A stretch of 64,000 nucleotides of DNA from G965247775 sp965247775 (GTDB taxonomy: Bacteria; Chloroflexota; Dehalococcoidia; Bin125): assembly GCA_965247775.1 (NCBI GenBank), contig OZ252031.1, positions 2,294,001-2,358,000 of the forward strand, read 5' to 3'. Below the pieces are notes generated by a model, which worked only from the letters and a program-made list of their open reading frames with translations, ran no database searches and was not told the origin of the DNA. The position numbers were made by a program, and so were the translations under genes. Below are positions 45,124 to 54,185 of the stretch, piece by piece (positions within the stretch are counted from its first letter, which is position 1; each line of letters begins with the position of its first letter).

Positions 45124-46491
45124 CTAGTTGAAGTAGGCGATCGTCCCGTTCTCCACGAAGCACGGGACGAGCCCGAAGCTCTCCGCGATGATTGCCAGCG
45201 GACCGACGACATCCGGATCGGGCTCTGCGCCCGGGTCCAGCGTCGGAATCGTGCCCGCGCGATCCCCGGCCGCGTCGAACGCCACCGTGCCGGATATCCC
45301 GTCCGTCAACGTGCGCGCGGCGATCGCGTCACGCAGGGCGATTGGGTCCATCACGAGTTCCGCGCCGCGTAGCTCGGCGACGGCGGCGACCGCGTCCAGC
45401 AGGATCGTCGCCGCGTCCGCGTAGTGCGCCACGAACGACGCCGTCGGCCGGCCGTTGCCCTCGCCCACGCTGTCGGCGTGGACATCGGCGAACGCGGCGG
45501 TGAAGTCGGCGTCCAGCGGGGGGGAGCAGCCGGAGAACGCCACACCCTCCGCCTGCGTCCCGAGCGCGGCCAGGAAGTCACACTCGGGACCGCCGCAGAT
45601 CGCATCCCCAGCGGCGAAGGGGCCTGTGTAGCCGGCGTCGCGCACCTGCCGCAGCAGAAGACCGGCTTCCGGGTTGAAGCCCGCGTAGATCAAGACGCCG
45701 GGATCCGCGGCGGCGATCTGCGCGGCGAGGTCGCTGAAGTTCACCGCCCCCTGTAGCACACTGGCGCGGGTGATCGCCACCCCCGCCGGCGCCAGCTGCG
45801 CGATGATGTCGTCCGCCAGGCCGATGCCGTACGACTCGCTGTCATCAACGATGAACGCGCTCTCCGCGCCGAGGAACGCCTCGTCCGTCACGTAGACGAA
45901 AAACAGCGACCCCTGCGCATCGTTGCGGTAGGCGGTGCGGAAGAAGAAGCCGGGCTGCGGCTGCTCGGCGGCCAGCCCCGAGAGCGTCGCCGAGCCGGAA
46001 ATGCTGACGACCCCGGCCGCGTTGTAGATCGGGATCACGGCCTCGCTGCCGGCGCTGCACTGCGGTCCCACGACGCCGATCAGCCCGGGTCGCTGCAAGT
46101 GGCGCTCGGCGGCGCGCGTGGTGACGTCGGACTCGGTGCAACCGTCGTCCTCGGCGACGACGCTGATCGGATGGCCGCCGATGGTGTCGCCGTTGTCCGC
46201 CTTCCAGCGCTCGACCGCCACGACCACGGCATCGCGGTACTGCGTGCCGCGCTCGGCGATGGGGCCGGTGAGCGCGGAGGAGACGCCGAGCACGAGCGGC
46301 TCCTGCCCAGGGATGACGATGGGGATGCCGGGGCCACGGTCGACGGCGGCCAGACCCGTGTCTGGATCCTCCTCAGGATCGCCGCCGCTGATGACCAGGA
46401 GGAGGAGAACGGCGACGACAATCCCACCCAGGTAGCCGTAGGTCGCGCGGCGCCGCAGCGCGCTGCGCAGCCGATCCCGGATCTGGAGCAT
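45124..46491 (-). CDS. Membrane-anchored type-1 (Leu/Ile/Val-type) binding protein
   Basis: A 455-residue protein. An N-terminal anchor (ATYGYLGGIVVAVLLLLVIS) precedes a Peripla_BP_6 fold: PLVLGVSSALTGPIAERGTQ, VVAEDDGCTESD, GVVGPQCSAGSEAVIPIYNA and GPFAAGDAICGGPEC. Cys pairs (DDGC/PQC, ICGGPEC) could form disulfides. The protein would bind an amino-acid-like or aromatic ligand at the outer face of the membrane. There is no lipobox, so it is tethered rather than lipidated. ATG 46491 follows GAGGGACCCC and is preferred to GTG 46503. Its only partner is the MMPL exporter downstream; no ABC permease or ATPase is near, so a sensing or loading role is possible. Confidence 0.85.
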   Translation of the reverse strand: MLQIRDRLRSALRRRATYGYLGGIVVAVLLLLVISGGDPEEDPDTGLAAVDRGPGIPIVIPGQEPLVLGVSSALTGPIAERGTQYRDAVVVAVERWKADNGDTIGGHPISVVAEDDGCTESDVTTRAAERHLQRPGLIGVVGPQCSAGSEAVIPIYNAAGVVSISGSATLSGLAAEQPQPGFFFRTAYRNDAQGSLFFVYVTDEAFLGAESAFIVDDSESYGIGLADDIIAQLAPAGVAITRASVLQGAVNFSDLAAQIAAADPGVLIYAGFNPEAGLLLRQVRDAGYTGPFAAGDAICGGPECDFLAALGTQAEGVAFSGCSPPLDADFTAAFADVHADSVGEGNGRPTASFVAHYADAATILLDAVAAVAELRGAELVMDPIALRDAIAARTLTDGISGTVAFDAAGDRAGTIPTLDPGAEPDPDVVGPLAIIAESFGLVPCFVENGTIAYFN

Positions 46492-46751
46492 GGGGTCCCT
46501 CACTCCCGAGGGGGAATGTAGCGTCTAGGGTGAACGAAGCGCGAGCAAGGCCGCGGAATCCTGCCGCTCTGGGCGCATCGCGTAGTGCGACCTCCGCATA
46601 CTACGGCGCGCTGGAGTAGCCCTCCACCACGGACGACGCGACGCTCTCCGCGTGTCGCGACGGGGTCACCGACGTATTTTCGGTATGACCTGCCCCCCAG
46701 AACCGCTCCAGATCCTGTGCGAGGATTCGGGCCGGTGCGAAGGGAGGCGGC

Positions 46752-46835
46752 ATGGCGCCCAAGCGGTACACGGCCGAGGAGATCATCGGTAAGCGACGGG
46801 AGGCGGAGGTGCCCTCGCCCAGGGCGAGTTACAGA
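46752..46835 (+). pseudogene. IS3 OrfA remnant
   Basis: MAPKRYTAEEIIGKRREAEV matches the N-terminus of IS3 OrfA and the remnant at 38211. It breaks off within the 3' end of the LLM gene on the other strand. Nothing else is recognised in 46504-46751. Confidence 0.7.
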
Positions 46836-47863
46836 GCCTGTACCTGGGGCAAGACTTCGTCGTGCAGCCGGTCGAGCGACGTCATGATCTGCCCGTGCGA
46901 CAAGTCGCCGATGTGGATGAAGAAGAGGATGTGCTCCACCCCCAGCGCCCGCAACGCACTGATGCGCTCCACGCAGGTCGCGGGTCCCCCAAACACCGAC
47001 GCTGCCCGTAACGTCTCCGTGTCGAACGGGTTGGTCGCACCGTCCGGCGCCGACGGGGAAACTCCCGGCGATCCGTCGGGAGGCGCCGCAAGCCGCCGCG
47101 CTCGCTGCAGAAACCGCCCATACGGCTCGTCCACCTGCGCCCACGCGGTCGCATCGTCGCGCCCCACGTACAGCGCGCGCGCCACGAGCAGCCGTGCAGG
47201 ATCGAACGGTTTGCCTGCCTCCGCGAGCAGGCGCCTGTAGGTTGCGATCTGCCCGGCGATGATTTCTGGCGGCAGCCCCTGCGTCAGCATCAGGTTCCAA
47301 TCGTTCTCCACGCAACGCCGGATCCCCGCCTCGCTTCCGCTCGCCACCCAGACCGGCGGGTGCGGACGCTGCAGCGGCTTCGGTTGCACCTCTACGTCGT
47401 CGAACTGCCAGTACTTCCCCTCGTGTCTGAACGGCTCCGACGTCCGCCAGGCCCGCTGAATCAGGCCGATCGCTTCCTCGAAACGCTCCGTGGCCTCCGC
47501 CAGATCCACGCCGAACCGGTGGAATTCCCACCACTGGAAGCCGCGCCCGATCCCGAAGTCGACACGGCCATCCGAGAGCTGGTCGAGGGTCGCCACGGAC
47601 TCGGCCAGCCGCAGCGGATGATGGAACGGCAGCACCGCCACGGCGGTGCCCAACCGGATCCGTTCTGTCATCGCGGCCAAGTGCGAGAGAATCGTCACAC
47701 TGTCGGCCGTGATGCCGTGCCGGGAGAAATGGTGTTCCGTCAGCCACACGGACTGCAACCCGATCTCTTCCGCGCGCGCCGCCTGCGCCAAAGCCTCGCG
47801 ATACCGTTCGCGCTGATCGGTCCCCTCCGGCCACTGGACAGAATGAAACAGCCCGAAGCGCAT
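46829..47863 (-). CDS. LLM-class flavin-dependent oxidoreductase
   Basis: A 344-residue luciferase-like protein. It starts MRFGLFHSVQWPEGT and has GLQSVWLTEHHFSRHGITAD, RIRLGTAVAVLPFHHPLRLA, ATLDQLSDGRVDFGIGRG and RRCVENDWNLMLTQGLP. WLTEHHF is the classic flavin-side motif of the alkanal-monooxygenase-like branch. The C-terminal GGPATCVERISALRALGVEH is typical. ATG 47863 is used; upstream residues are not family-like. It overlaps an IS3 remnant at its 3' end by a few bases, which may have reshaped the C-terminus (LDRLHDEVLPQVQAL). Confidence 0.85.
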   Translation of the reverse strand: MRFGLFHSVQWPEGTDQRERYREALAQAARAEEIGLQSVWLTEHHFSRHGITADSVTILSHLAAMTERIRLGTAVAVLPFHHPLRLAESVATLDQLSDGRVDFGIGRGFQWWEFHRFGVDLAEATERFEEAIGLIQRAWRTSEPFRHEGKYWQFDDVEVQPKPLQRPHPPVWVASGSEAGIRRCVENDWNLMLTQGLPPEIIAGQIATYRRLLAEAGKPFDPARLLVARALYVGRDDATAWAQVDEPYGRFLQRARRLAAPPDGSPGVSPSAPDGATNPFDTETLRAASVFGGPATCVERISALRALGVEHILFFIHIGDLSHGQIMTSLDRLHDEVLPQVQAL

Positions 47864-48442
47864 TGCCGTCGTCTCCGAGGCTCCGGCACCGTCCCCGCGT
47901 GTTGTGCATCCACATCGTGCGGCGACGCCGGAGCCGCTCTGAAGATCGCAGGGCCCCCGATCCACTGTCAAGACGGTGCGTAATCGGGCATCCGCATTCA
48001 GGGGTGTGCGGTTCGCTCCCGAGGATCAAGCGTCTCCAGGCGAGCGCGCCCAGCTTCGAGGGCATCTCGGGCCGTCTCGATCGGATCGGGCATCGTTCCT
48101 CGCGCTCGTTCCAGCGGGGTTCGCGCGGATGGGAGTCGGCACGCAATACGTCGGCTTCTCGTCCCGGCCGCCGCCGGTAGGCCACAGGGGCCGGAGACGC
48201 GACTCCTTGGTGAGCCAATCCTCGGCGGACTGCAGCAAGCCTACCGGCGCGTCCCTGAATCTGAGCGAATCGATCGGTGGCGTTCAACTCGCGAAGCGTT
48301 ACCAGCTTCGTCGCAGTGCGGCTCAGTAGTCACCGAATCCGGGCGACTCGTCGACATCGTTATCTCGCTCAGACGATTCACGGTAGCCTCCGTTACGCTC
48401 GTCGGGCGGGAGCGGCCGCTGCACACGCCCATAGAGAAGGTC
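47864..48442. other. No recognisable gene
   Basis: 579 bases with frames on both strands but no family motif. The right end may contain the lost N-terminal part of the MoxR-like gene. Confidence 0.35.
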
Positions 48443-48718
48443 GTGGAGATTCGCGCCGCACCCGCTGCAACACTCGCCGCCCAGATTGATGTCGCCCAAG
48501 CGTCCAGGCAGGTCCAGGCCGTACGGGAGGCGGCGGGGCGCGACCACACCACCCCGGACGACATCAAGGCGATTGCGCCGGACGTCATCCGCCACCGCCT
48601 CCTCCTCACCCATGAGGCCGAAGCCGACGATATCCGCAGTGACGCGATCATTCAGCGCATCCTCGAAGGCGTCCCCGTCCGCCCGGACGCGCGCGCCGGC
48701 CGGGACGGAACCGCATGA
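48443..48718 (+). pseudogene. MoxR-type AAA+ ATPase, C-terminal remnant
   Basis: The frame reads HTTPDDIKAIAPDVIRHRLL then LTHEAEADDIRSDAIIQRIL and EGVPV. This is the C-terminal lid domain of MoxR ATPases (YVTPDDVKALAPDVLRHRI..TYEAEAE). Walker motifs are absent because the upstream part is gone. The stop TGA overlaps an ATG (ATGA), the usual coupling to a DUF58 gene, but only about 50 non-matching residues follow. Confidence 0.65.
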
Positions 48719-49003
48719 CTCGCCTCTCTGCCCTCGCCCCCCGCCTCCCCAGCTTCCGGCGCGGGTCTACGCGCGCGCCGCTCCGCCCACACCACGACCG
48801 CGAGGAAATCACCGAGCGAATCCATCGCCAAGTGCGCCGCGCCGCGCGCGAGCCAGATGCGAGTTGACTCCCACCGGATTTCGCCGGCGACCGGCGCACA
48901 ACGCCAGCGGGAACAACCACCCATATCGCCGCTATGGTGGCGCACGTCGCGCGCGCCGCAGCTGGTGGGGGGGGCGCGCGATCGCGCGGAAACGGAGGAT
49001 GCG

Positions 49004-50226
49004 ATGCGGTTACCGCCCGGGGCTCACTACACCCGCAACGTGGACATCGTGGCCTACGACGACCTGGCGGGCCGACCCGGGTTCTCAAGCTGGCCATCCA
49101 GGAGGTGCAGGGGCGCTGGTACCTCTACATGGGGCATCTGTGGCATCGCGGCTGGAGTATCGTCGAGATCACCGACCCGGCGGCGCCGCAGCTCCTGCGC
49201 TTCCTGGAGGGACCAACCAACACCTGGACCATCCAGATGCAGGTCGCCGAGGGTCGCATGGTAACGGCGCTTGAGCGGATCCCCCCCGGCTGGGGTGGGC
49301 AGCCCGACCCCGCAGCGCCTTCCGACGAGGGCGTGCTGATCTGGGATGTGGGCGACCCTGCGGACCCGAGACTCCTGGGCCACTTCCGCACCGGCGGCGG
49401 GGGCACCCATCGCAACTACTACGACGGCGGGCGCTACATCCACTGCGCCTCAGCGATCGAAGGGTACGAAGGACACATCTACCAGATCGTGGATATCTCC
49501 GACGCCAAGCGGCCGAGGGAGGCCGGGCGCTGGTGGGTGCCGGGCCAACATCCTGGCGACCCGGCGCGTGAGGCGCCGCCGGGCACCATGCTGCACGCTC
49601 CGTACGTGGCGGGTGAGCGGGCCTACCTGGCCTACGGGGCGGCTGGCCTCATCATCCTCGATATCGTGGACGTCGCGTCGCCGCAACCGATCACGCGGCT
49701 GGACTTCGCGCCGCCGTTTCAGTCGGTCATCGCCGGACACACCGCGATGCCGCTCCCCGGGCGTGGCCTGGTGGCCGTGAACTCCGAGGCGATCGCCGAG
49801 GACTGCCGCGAGCCGCTGGGTTTCGCAGGGCTGGTGGACGTGGCCGACGAGGCGCAGCCGACGCTCGTGTCGCTGTTCCCCCTGCCGGCTCCCCCACCCG
49901 AGTCGCCGTGGCCCAACTTCTGCGCACGTGGCGGCCGCTTTGGGCCACATAACCTACACCAACCGCAGCGTCGGCCGGAGCTGCTGCAGGACGAAAACCT
50001 GGCGCTGCTGACCTACTTCAACGCCGGGCTCCGCGTCATCGACATCGCCGATGCGCGACTCCCCCGGGAGGTGGGCTACTTCGTGCCGCCGGACCCCGCC
50101 CGTCGGCGGGGCACGCTTCCGGCAACGCTGACGGCGCAGTCCGAAGACGTGATCGCGGACGCGCGAGGCTATATCTACGTGACAGACAAGAACCACGGCC
50201 TCTACGTGCTGCGGTTCACGGGCTAG
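49004..50226 (+). pseudogene. LVIVD-repeat protein, single frameshift
   Basis: From ATG 49004, behind CGGAGGATGCG, the protein begins MRLPPGAHYTRNVDIVAYDD. Near 49086 the frame changes, and the other frame continues with KLAIQEVQGRWYLYMGHLWH to the stop at 50226, about 407 residues in all. It contains several LVIVD-type beta-propeller blades: WSIVEITDPAAPQLLRFLEG, VLIWDVGDPADPRLLGHF, LIILDIVDVASPQPITRL, GLRVIDIADARLPREVGYF. GTHRNYYDGGRYIHCAS may form a binding surface. The role is unknown. One missing base restores the gene, so a sequence error is plausible. Confidence 0.75.
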
Positions 50227-50441
50227 CACGGACCGACGGGGCGGTGAGGCCTGACCCCCTCTCAGCTCCTCCAATCGCCGGCCGACTGGGTCCACAGTAT
50301 TCTCCGGTGCCCGTCTGCCGTCCGGGTTGGGTGGGCACGCTCCCGGGCCCGTGGTATCACCCGGATGGGGAACCCTGTTCCGCTGCCCTCACCGCGGCAC
50401 AGGGATCTCCCCCACGGAAGCCTGCGCCGAGAGGAGATCCC

Positions 50442-50891
50442 ATGCCATCGCTGAGGACCTACAACCCAGAAACGATGCCGAAGCCGCCGAGTCTGTGTGA
50501 GGAGTGCGGGCACTTGGTCTACCCGGGACACACGGGGACCGCGGTGTACAGCCAGATCGTCGAGATTCCCGCGGGCGCGCGGGTGGTGTTCTTCGCGGGG
50601 CAGACCCCCATCAGCCCGGTGGATGGGACGGTGCCGCAGGGCTTCGTCGCACAGCACCGCTTGATCTGGGAGAACACCATTGCGGGACTGCACGCGGTCG
50701 GGATGGGGGTGGAGGACATCGTGAAGATCAACGTGTACGCAACGACCGCATCCGATGTCCTATACCTGCCGGCGGAACGAGCGAAATTCCTGGGGGGCCA
50801 TGCGCCGGCCTCGACCTGGGCGGTGGTCGCAGCGCTCGCGCAGCCGCACTGGGTCGTGGAACAGGAGATCGTGGCGGCGAAGGTCGACTAG
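50442..50891 (+). CDS. Single-domain RidA-family protein lacking the catalytic Arg
   Basis: A 149-residue RidA domain: VVFFAGQTPISPVDGTVPQG, HRLIWENTIAGLHAVGMGVE, DIVKINVYAT and a C-terminal ALAQPHWVVEQEIVAAKVD. The loop that holds the carboxylate-binding Arg in RidA (PPARS) reads GHAPASTWAVV, so Ser/Thr takes its place; it probably does not act as an imine deaminase. Such Rid1-3-like variants are common in catabolic operons. An early Cys pair (LCEECGHL) is unusual and could bind a metal. GAGGAGATCC before ATG 50442 is a good ribosome site. It stands between an LVIVD gene and a region with an inverted repeat. Confidence 0.8.
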   Translation: MPSLRTYNPETMPKPPSLCEECGHLVYPGHTGTAVYSQIVEIPAGARVVFFAGQTPISPVDGTVPQGFVAQHRLIWENTIAGLHAVGMGVEDIVKINVYATTASDVLYLPAERAKFLGGHAPASTWAVVAALAQPHWVVEQEIVAAKVD

Positions 50892-50935
50892 GCGGCGCGA
50901 TGCCGGCTCTCCCCATGCCGAGCTACGCGAGGAGA

Positions 50936-51222
50936 GCATCTCGCGCGAAATCCGCTCTTCTACAGCAACACGCGCGCGAAGCGAGTAGTGCTGCGATGCG
51001 CTGAGCACGTGCGGGTCCAGCGTCAAAGTGCGGGTCCGGCCACAAGCCCCCGTGTCGCCGCTGTCGCGATCTCTGCGATAATCCGGCAGCCTTCCGACCC
51101 ATCTGCCTGAGAGATGCCGTGTCGGCGACGACGTCGGGCTGACGGCCACGCCCTTGCAGCAATCACACGCGAGCACCGCGACCGCGCGCGCGTTGCTGCG
51201 CAAGAGCGGATTCGTGAAGACG
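50936..51222. repeat. Imperfect inverted repeat (about 60-base arms)
   Basis: The arm at 50936-50993 includes aatccgctcttctacagcaa. The reverse complement of 51150-51222 includes aatccgctcttgcgcagcaa, and both continue into alternating cgcgcg. The 160 bases between contain no gene. It may be a decayed miniature element. The rest of 50892-51283 is empty. Confidence 0.4.
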
Positions 51223-51283
51223 CCCCGCCGCTAAACGTCGCAGGCGTCCGCTGCACCGTTCTGCTAGGCATGGCTGCCATACT

Positions 51284-51625
51284 TCATGCATCGAGGACCG
51301 CGATCGCCTCAACCTCGATCAGGTAGACCGGCTTCGCGAGGGTTTGCACTCCGACCAGCGAGTTCGCCCAGCGTTTCACCGGCAACAATTCCGCGCGAAC
51401 GGCACGCAGCGCATCGTAATCGCGCTCCCGGTTGAAGCCGACAATGAAAACCGTCATCGTCGCCACGTCGCCAAAGGTCGCCCCTGCGGCGGCCAGCGCC
51501 TTTCCGACGTTGGCGTACACTTGCCGTGCCTGTGCACGGAAGTCGCCCTTCCCCACCAGGTTGCCGTCCTCGTCCGACGACACCTGTCCCACGACGAAGG
51601 GGTAGACCGCGACCAGCCCGCGCAT
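51284..51625 (-). CDS. Single-domain RidA-like protein, N-terminally shortened
   Basis: A RidA domain with GQVSSDEDGNLVGKGDFRAQ, ARQVYANVGKALAAAGATFG, DVATMTVFIVGFNRERDYDA and SLVGVQTLAKPVYLIEVEAI. Normal proteins of this subgroup have about 27 more residues before GQVS. Here the residues before it (VAVYPFVV) are only partly alike, so the 5' end has probably been replaced or damaged. ATG 51625 is my best start; the frame is open further upstream but not RidA-like. The Arg loop reads KRWANSLVGV, so the catalytic Arg is not at its standard place. It may be inactive or a pseudogene. Confidence 0.6.
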   Translation of the reverse strand: MRGLVAVYPFVVGQVSSDEDGNLVGKGDFRAQARQVYANVGKALAAAGATFGDVATMTVFIVGFNRERDYDALRAVRAELLPVKRWANSLVGVQTLAKPVYLIEVEAIAVLDA

Positions 51626-51812
51626 CCGCTCGGGATAGGCCGCCGCGAACTCCGCCGCCGCCAGCGCCAGAGCGACGCAGACGGCAGCGGCGGAGGATAC
51701 AGGGGCCCACGGCCGTCCCGGCTCGCGGCCCGGGCGCGCCGAACCTCCCCATCCAGCCGGGCGCCTGCTAGCCTCCCAAGGGCTCGTCTGAGCCGGCGAA
51801 GCGGAGGCCGCT

Positions 51813-53162
51813 TTGATTCCCACGATGCCCTTGGGCCTGGACCTGTCCTTCACCCACACGGAGGGCGCCTGGCGCAACCCCGGCTCCTGGGTGGGCTACC
51901 CCTACTACACCCAGCCCGAGATCTGGGAGGACGTGGCCCGGGTCATCGAGCGCGGCACGGTCGACATGATCTTCTTCGGCGACGGCGTGGGCATCCCCGA
52001 CACCTGGCAGGGCTCGATCGACGCCGCCATCCGCTGGGGGGTGGAGTGGCCGCGCCACGACATGAGCGCCCTCATCCCGATCATGGCCCGCGTCACCAAG
52101 CACGTGGGCTTCTGCGTCACCTTCTCCCCCACCTACATGCACCCCTACTATGTGGCCCGCCACGTGGCCTCGCTGGATCACGTCACCGGCGGCCGCATGG
52201 CGATGAACCTGATCACCTCGGCGCGCCGCTCGGACGCGGCCAACTACGGCTTCGACGAGCTGCTCAGCCACGCCGAGCGCTACGAGATCGCGGACGAGTT
52301 CATCGCCGTCTGCCGCGGCCTCTGGTCCAGCGTCGAACGGGACGCCATCGTCCTCGATCGCGAGAACGGCCGCTTCGCCGACCCCGCCAAGGTCCACTAC
52401 CTGGACCACGACGGGCCCCATTTCAAAGTGCGCGGCCCGCTCAACATGGTGCCCTGCCCCCAGTACCACCCGATCCTCATCCAGGCCGGCGCCTCCGACC
52501 GCGGCATCCGCTCCTTCGCCCGCAACGCGGACGTGCTGTTCGCCGTGGGCGCCAACGCGGCGGTGATGCGCGATCTGCGCGAGCGGCTCAACGCCGAGCT
52601 GCTGGAGGTCGGGCGGCAGCCCGACGAGATCCCCATCCTCTGGGCCGTCACGCCCACGATGGGCGAGTCGCGGGCGGTCGCGGAGGCGCGCAACCAGGCC
52701 ATGATCGACCTCCTGCCCATGGAGGTCGGGGCGATCTTCCTCTCGCACAAGTCCGGCTTCGACTTCTCTACGCTGCCCATGCCCATGCCCCTGGGCAAGG
52801 TGGCGGCCGAGGTGGAATCTACCCGGGGATCGACAGCCTACATGCAGAAGATGCTGGTGACCGAAGGACCCGAGGCGCCCGTCAACCTGGAGGATCTGGC
52901 CGCCCTGGCGCGTGACTCGGAACTCAGCTGGGGGCCGCCCCTGGTGGGGACGCACGAGGAGGTCGCCGACATCCTCACGGATCTGCACCATCAAACCGGC
53001 CCCAACGTGGGCTTCATGATCTCCATCCGCCATTACATGCCGCAGAACGTGACTGAGTTCATCGAGCGGGTCATCCCGCGGCTGCAGGAGAACGGCGTCT
53101 ACAAGACCGCCTACTCCGGCTCCACGCTGCGCGACAACTACGGCCTGCGCCCTCGCTTCTGA
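51813..53162 (+). CDS. NtaA/SnaA/DszA-type flavin monooxygenase
   Basis: A 449-residue protein of the nitrilotriacetate monooxygenase branch of the luciferase family. Family blocks are DLSFTHTEGAWRNPGSWVGY, FFGDGVGIPDTWQGS, GFCVTFSPTYMHPYYVARHV, GRMAMNLITSARRSDAANYG, HFKVRGPLNMVPCPQYHPIL and IQAGASDRGIRSFARNADVL. These enzymes use FMNH2 from a separate reductase and cleave C-N or C-S bonds or hydroxylate aromatics. GGAGG at 51803-51807 is placed correctly for TTG 51813 and 17 bases from ATG 51825, so I use TTG. Neither a reductase nor a transporter is next to it. Confidence 0.85.
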   Translation: MIPTMPLGLDLSFTHTEGAWRNPGSWVGYPYYTQPEIWEDVARVIERGTVDMIFFGDGVGIPDTWQGSIDAAIRWGVEWPRHDMSALIPIMARVTKHVGFCVTFSPTYMHPYYVARHVASLDHVTGGRMAMNLITSARRSDAANYGFDELLSHAERYEIADEFIAVCRGLWSSVERDAIVLDRENGRFADPAKVHYLDHDGPHFKVRGPLNMVPCPQYHPILIQAGASDRGIRSFARNADVLFAVGANAAVMRDLRERLNAELLEVGRQPDEIPILWAVTPTMGESRAVAEARNQAMIDLLPMEVGAIFLSHKSGFDFSTLPMPMPLGKVAAEVESTRGSTAYMQKMLVTEGPEAPVNLEDLAALARDSELSWGPPLVGTHEEVADILTDLHHQTGPNVGFMISIRHYMPQNVTEFIERVIPRLQENGVYKTAYSGSTLRDNYGLRPRF

Positions 53163-53186
53163 GCGCCGCCGCCGGGACGGGCGGGG

Positions 53187-54176
53187 TCAGGCCCGCTCCA
53201 GCACGCTCCACCCAGACCCGCTGGGGAAGCCCAGCGTGGTCGCCGCCAGCAGCGCCACGTGGCGGACATCCGCCGGTAACGCCCCCACCTCCAGCGCCAG
53301 CCGCGTGTGCACGTGCGCGGCACTCTCCAGCCCGGCGCCGACGGCCAGCGCCAGCTTGACCAGCTCCCGCGTGCGGGCGTCCAGTGGCCCACCGTCGTGC
53401 GTAGTGGCGCCGAGCCGCTCGTAGGCCGCGAGCACGTCCGGGTACTGCCGCGCGAACTCCTCGTACTTCGTTGGGGGGACTAGGACTCGGGCTTCGCCAT
53501 CCCCTGCTCCTCCCCGGCGGGCTCCCATCGCGGCCGTGTTCTCGTAGTTGTGCGTCCAGTAGAGCCCCTTCTCGTAGAGCAGCGAGGCCTTCGGTGTCAC
53601 CCCATCGACGGGCCTCGCCAGCAGCTCCGCTGCCCGTCGGATCGACTCCGCCGGCACGCCGGTCCGCGCGGACTTGAAGCCCATCGCCAGCTCACCGAAC
53701 TCGTCGATGGTGTAGCGGATCATCTCCGCCACGATGTCCGTCGCCGCCTCCCAGGCGATCGGCTGCAGCGTGCCGTTCACGCGCAGCAGGGGGCGCTGCA
53801 AGCGGTCGCGGGTGGGACCGTCCGGGCGGTACAGCTTCAGGGCCAAAGTGCCCCCGCTCACGCTGTGATTGCCGCCCACGTTGACCGCGTCGGCGTCCGG
53901 ATCCGGCATGACCAGGACGTTCTGCAACTGCCCGACGATGGTGACATTGGTGTGCATGTTGGGTGAGGGCCAGCGCCCCGACAGCGCTGGCGCCGGGAAG
54001 TCCACATTGAGCGCGTTCTCCGCCGCGCGTAGATCGCCCTCGGCGCCGACCGGCCAGATGTAGGCCTTGTAACCACAGGCCACGGGGCAATACTCGCAGG
54101 CCATCGTGACCACCCGCGCGTTCGTCGGCGGCAGAGGAACTCGGGTCTTGGGGGTCTCCGCAGGGATGCCGGCCAC
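53187..54176 (-). pseudogene. Chimeric frame: AioA/IdrA-type molybdoenzyme pieces fused to an AhpD-like domain
   Basis: The 329-residue frame is made of three parts. Residues 1-165 are the N-terminus of an arsenite-oxidase-type molybdopterin enzyme with the [3Fe-4S] motif CEYCPVACGYKAYIWP and GNHSVSGGTLALKLYRPDGP. Residues 166-225 match a later segment (TGVPAESIRRAAELL, LLYEKGLYW). Residues 230-329 are a carboxymuconolactone-decarboxylase/AhpD-like domain (LDARTRELVKLALAVGAGLE, HVHTRLALEVGA). Normal catalytic subunits exceed 800 residues, so two internal deletions have occurred. A GGAG site and ATG (53500) in another frame mark the original start of the AhpD-like gene. The frame begins with GTG 54176 behind GGAGGCGCTC. 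Confidence 0.7.
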
Positions 54177-54185
54177 GAGCGCCTC

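Noticed and set aside
42637..45372. A 911-residue plus-strand open frame
   Set aside because: It lies opposite the MMPL gene, is rich in Arg, Asp, His and Gln, and has no membrane or domain pattern; it is a shadow frame.
46500..48287. A 595-residue minus-strand open frame
   Set aside because: It overlaps the flavin oxidoreductase gene out of frame and carries no motifs, whereas the other frame is a clear LLM protein.
48719..48870. A DUF58 gene after the MoxR remnant
   Set aside because: An ATG overlaps the MoxR stop as expected, but the roughly 50 residues that follow do not match DUF58 and end at a stop.
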